From the NCBI GenBank assembly GCA_946187025.1, contig CAMHPM010000056.1:1-8502 (forward strand): a stretch of DNA of 8,502 bases, written 5' to 3'. Below are positions 7,777 to 8,502 of this stretch, in pieces. Position 1 is the stretch's first letter. Every line of letters starts with the position of its first letter. Under the pieces are notes generated by a model. The model was not told the DNA's origin, did no database searches, and was given only the letters and a program-made list of their open reading frames with translations. A program made the position numbers and the translations under genes. The DNA is from an uncultured Prevotellaceae bacterium (GTDB lineage Bacteria > Bacteroidota > Bacteroidia > Bacteroidales > Bacteroidaceae).

Positions 7777-8141
7777 GCCTCAGTTTTCAGGCTGTCAAGG
7801 AATTGCTCGAGTTCCTGACGGCTCACGCGTTCGTCGCGCACGAGCGCCGACACGACGTTCATGTAGGAATTGTCGAAATATCGCTTCACAAAGTTGCTGA
7901 AGCGGCTCCTTCCGTAGTCTTCCCTGCGCACGATGGGTGTGTAGATATAGCCTCGGCCGCGCACCACATGTGTGAGGAATCCCTTGCGTTCGAGGCTTTG
8001 AAACATGGTTGCAACTGTGTTGACGTGTGGTTTCGGGTCGTCGTAGAGGTCGAGGATGTCCTTCGGCGCGCATGGGCCGTATGCCCATATTCGCTCCATC
8101 ACCTCTTCTTCACTGGGTGTGAGTTTCTCTTCGTGTGTCAT
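7764..8141 (-). CDS. BlaI/MecI-family winged-helix transcriptional repressor
   Basis: A 125-residue cytosolic DNA-binding protein, about the size of staphylococcal BlaI and MecI (123-126). The N-terminal winged helix runs LTPSEEEVMERIW (7-19), PKDILDLY (26-33), a recognition helix within HVNTVATMFQSLERKG (39-54) and a basic wing THVVRGRGYIY (57-67). Residues 74-120 form the helical dimerisation region in which family members are cleaved to relieve repression; the scissile bond here cannot be assigned. The ATG at 8141 is preceded by an A-rich leader (ATCAAAACCAACGACCACT) and gives the expected family start. It is the first gene of a leftward operon, 73 bp ahead of the M56 protease from its ATG. 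Two matching inverted repeats upstream point to autoregulation. Targets may extend beyond this operon; nothing in the window indicates beta-lactam resistance. Confidence 0.95.
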   Translation of the reverse strand: MTHEEKLTPSEEEVMERIWAYGPCAPKDILDLYDDPKPHVNTVATMFQSLERKGFLTHVVRGRGYIYTPIVRREDYGRSRFSNFVKRYFDNSYMNVVSALVRDERVSRQELEQFLDSLKTEALSS

Positions 8142-8177
8142 AGTGGTCGTTGGTTTTGATGAGTGATGATATTGTAT

Positions 8178-8198
8178 ATTTCAACTATATTCATAGTT
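8178..8198. promoter_or_regulatory. Operator candidate 1 (proximal) for the BlaI-type repressor
   Basis: Inverted repeat AACTAT (8183-8188), 4 bp, ATAGTT (8193-8198), equivalent to AACTA-N6-TAGTT, preceded by ATTTC (8178-8182). It lies directly downstream of the predicted transcription start (about 8200), where a bound dimer would block RNA polymerase. A copy with the same half-sites, spacing and ATTTC flank occurs at 8277-8297; 16 of 21 positions agree and all differences fall in the spacer. The pattern suits the two-fold-symmetric binding of BlaI/MecI dimers. Assignment to this repressor is inferred. Confidence 0.72.
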
Positions 8199-8206
8199 TA
8201 ATGCTG

Positions 8207-8238
8207 CAAAGGTACAAATTAAATAAATATCAACCAAA
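8207..8238 (-). promoter_or_regulatory. Bacteroidetes-type promoter for the repressor-protease operon
   Basis: On the minus strand TTTG (8238-8235) is followed after exactly 20 bp by TACCTTTG (8214-8207), a full match to the -7 consensus TAnnTTTG with a -33 TTTG at the preferred spacing. Transcription should start near 8200, giving a leader of about 60 nt before the ATG at 8141, with operator candidate 1 overlapping the first transcribed bases. Confidence 0.8.
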
Positions 8239-8276
8239 TAAAATTTAAATTTTTAATAAAAACACATAAATTTCAC

Positions 8277-8297
8277 ATTTCAACTATCCATTTAGTT
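8277..8297. promoter_or_regulatory. Operator candidate 2 (distal) for the BlaI-type repressor
   Basis: ATTTC (8277-8281), AACTA (8282-8286), 6 bp, TAGTT (8293-8297): same flank, half-sites and geometry as the proximal site, 99 bp away. It sits about 39 bp upstream of the -33 element, so it cannot block polymerase directly. It could support looping or cooperative binding, or serve a divergent promoter for a gene to the right. A weak rightward -7-like TAAATTTC (8267-8274) lies nearby but has no good -33 partner. Confidence 0.62.
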
Positions 8298-8336
8298 AGA
8301 TAAACCAACAAATTACTGCCCCATCATTGCCACCAT

Positions 8337-8464
8337 CCATCCCTTCGTCCATCCCTTCGTCCATTCCTTCGTCCATCCCTTCATCATCCCTTCGTCCATC
8401 CCTTCGTCATCCCTTCGTCATCCCTTAGTCCATCCGTTCGTTATCCTTTCGTCCATCCCTTCGT
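8337..8464. repeat. Imperfect tandem array of eleven 11/12-bp units, consensus CCATCCCTTCGT
   Basis: Eleven head-to-tail units span 8337-8464. Seven are 12 bp (CCATCCCTTCGT and variants) and four lack the first C or otherwise run to 11 bp (for example CATCCCTTCGT at 8385-8395). Some carry substitutions such as TTAGT at 8425-8429 and CCATCCGTTCGT at 8430-8441. The top strand is mostly pyrimidine and the opposite strand purine-rich. Mixed unit length breaks any reading frame, so it is not protein-coding. There are no unique spacers, so it is not CRISPR. It looks like a slippage-generated minisatellite between genes. Confidence 0.93.
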
Positions 8465-8472
8465 CGTCAGTG

Positions 8473-8493
8473 CATGGCGGTTTCCCCGCCATG
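8473..8493. other. GC-rich hairpin at the window edge
   Basis: CATGGCGG (8473-8480) pairs perfectly with CCGCCATG (8486-8493) around a 5-nt loop TTTCC. No T-tract follows on the right (ACCCCGCGC); on the left lies the tandem array. It may belong to a terminator or a repeat element continuing past the window; its function cannot be judged from what is visible. Confidence 0.55.
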
Positions 8494-8502
8494 ACCCCGC
8501 GC

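Larger units (their letters stand above)
8142..8502. other. Control region and non-coding DNA upstream of the repressor operon
   Basis: This 361-bp stretch holds no credible gene. From left to right it contains the repressor leader (8142-8177), operator candidate 1, the leftward promoter, a very A/T-rich segment (about 8215-8280), operator candidate 2, a short unique segment (8298-8336), the 11/12-bp tandem array and a GC-rich hairpin at the edge. I found no convincing rightward promoter, so the orientation of the next gene is unknown. Confidence 0.8.

Noticed and set aside
7803..8159. Rightward 118-codon open frame antisense to the repressor gene
   Set aside because: It overlaps the repressor completely, and its composition is explained by the complementary strand.
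8337..8464. Possible CRISPR array
   Set aside because: Units of 11-12 bp are directly adjacent with no unique spacers, and no cas genes are present; it is a tandem minisatellite.
8207..8502. A divergent gene starting in the right-hand 200 bp
   Set aside because: No open frame with a plausible start and no convincing rightward promoter were found; the region is repeats and A/T-rich DNA.

Overview
This window most likely comes from the chromosome of a gut- or oral-type Bacteroidales bacterium (Prevotella, Muribaculaceae or Bacteroides-like; the genus cannot be fixed by eye). Coding regions look moderately GC-rich and intergenic regions strongly AT-rich. There are no Shine-Dalgarno-like sites ahead of the starts, only A/T-rich leaders. 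A promoter with the Bacteroidetes -33/-7 pattern (TTTG, 20 bp, TACCTTTG) is present, and a secreted lipoprotein carries an acidic stretch right after its lipid-modified Cys. All protein families are typical of Bacteroidales.

Layout, left to right. Positions 3-5520 hold three rightward genes: the 3' part of a CPA2-type cation:proton antiporter with two C-terminal RCK_C domains; an exported S9B (dipeptidyl-peptidase IV-like) serine peptidase; and a GH3 beta-N-acetylhexosaminidase lipoprotein of NagZ type. Gaps of 66 and 28 bp fit cotranscription of at least the last two. Positions 5521-5806 are a convergent intergenic region with a long interrupted hairpin (probable terminator) and, 46 bp further on, a perfect loopless 36-bp palindrome built from smaller palindromes. 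Positions 8141-5807 hold a leftward two-gene unit: a BlaI/MecI-family repressor followed by an M56 (BlaR1-type) membrane metallopeptidase. The peptidase lacks the penicillin-binding sensor of BlaR1 and instead ends in about 310 extracytoplasmic residues that look DUF3828-like followed by a beta-rich, possibly lipocalin-like part.

The 361 bp right of the repressor gene hold its control region: a good Bacteroidetes promoter, a 21-bp operator candidate just after the predicted transcription start, and a second copy 99 bp upstream with the same geometry (AACTA, 6 bp, TAGTT). Further right is an imperfect tandem array of eleven 11/12-bp units and a small GC-rich hairpin at the window edge.

Inferred logic: the repressor dimer sits on both operators and silences its own operon; the M56 protein senses an unknown envelope signal through its C-terminal domain and activates its cytosolic zinc protease, relieving repression. 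The peptidase and hexosaminidase degrade peptides and amino-sugar glycans (peptidoglycan fragments or host glycans) in the envelope. Nothing in the sequence links them functionally to the sensor pair. The most original content is the unusual sensor domain with its paired operators, and the nested palindrome.
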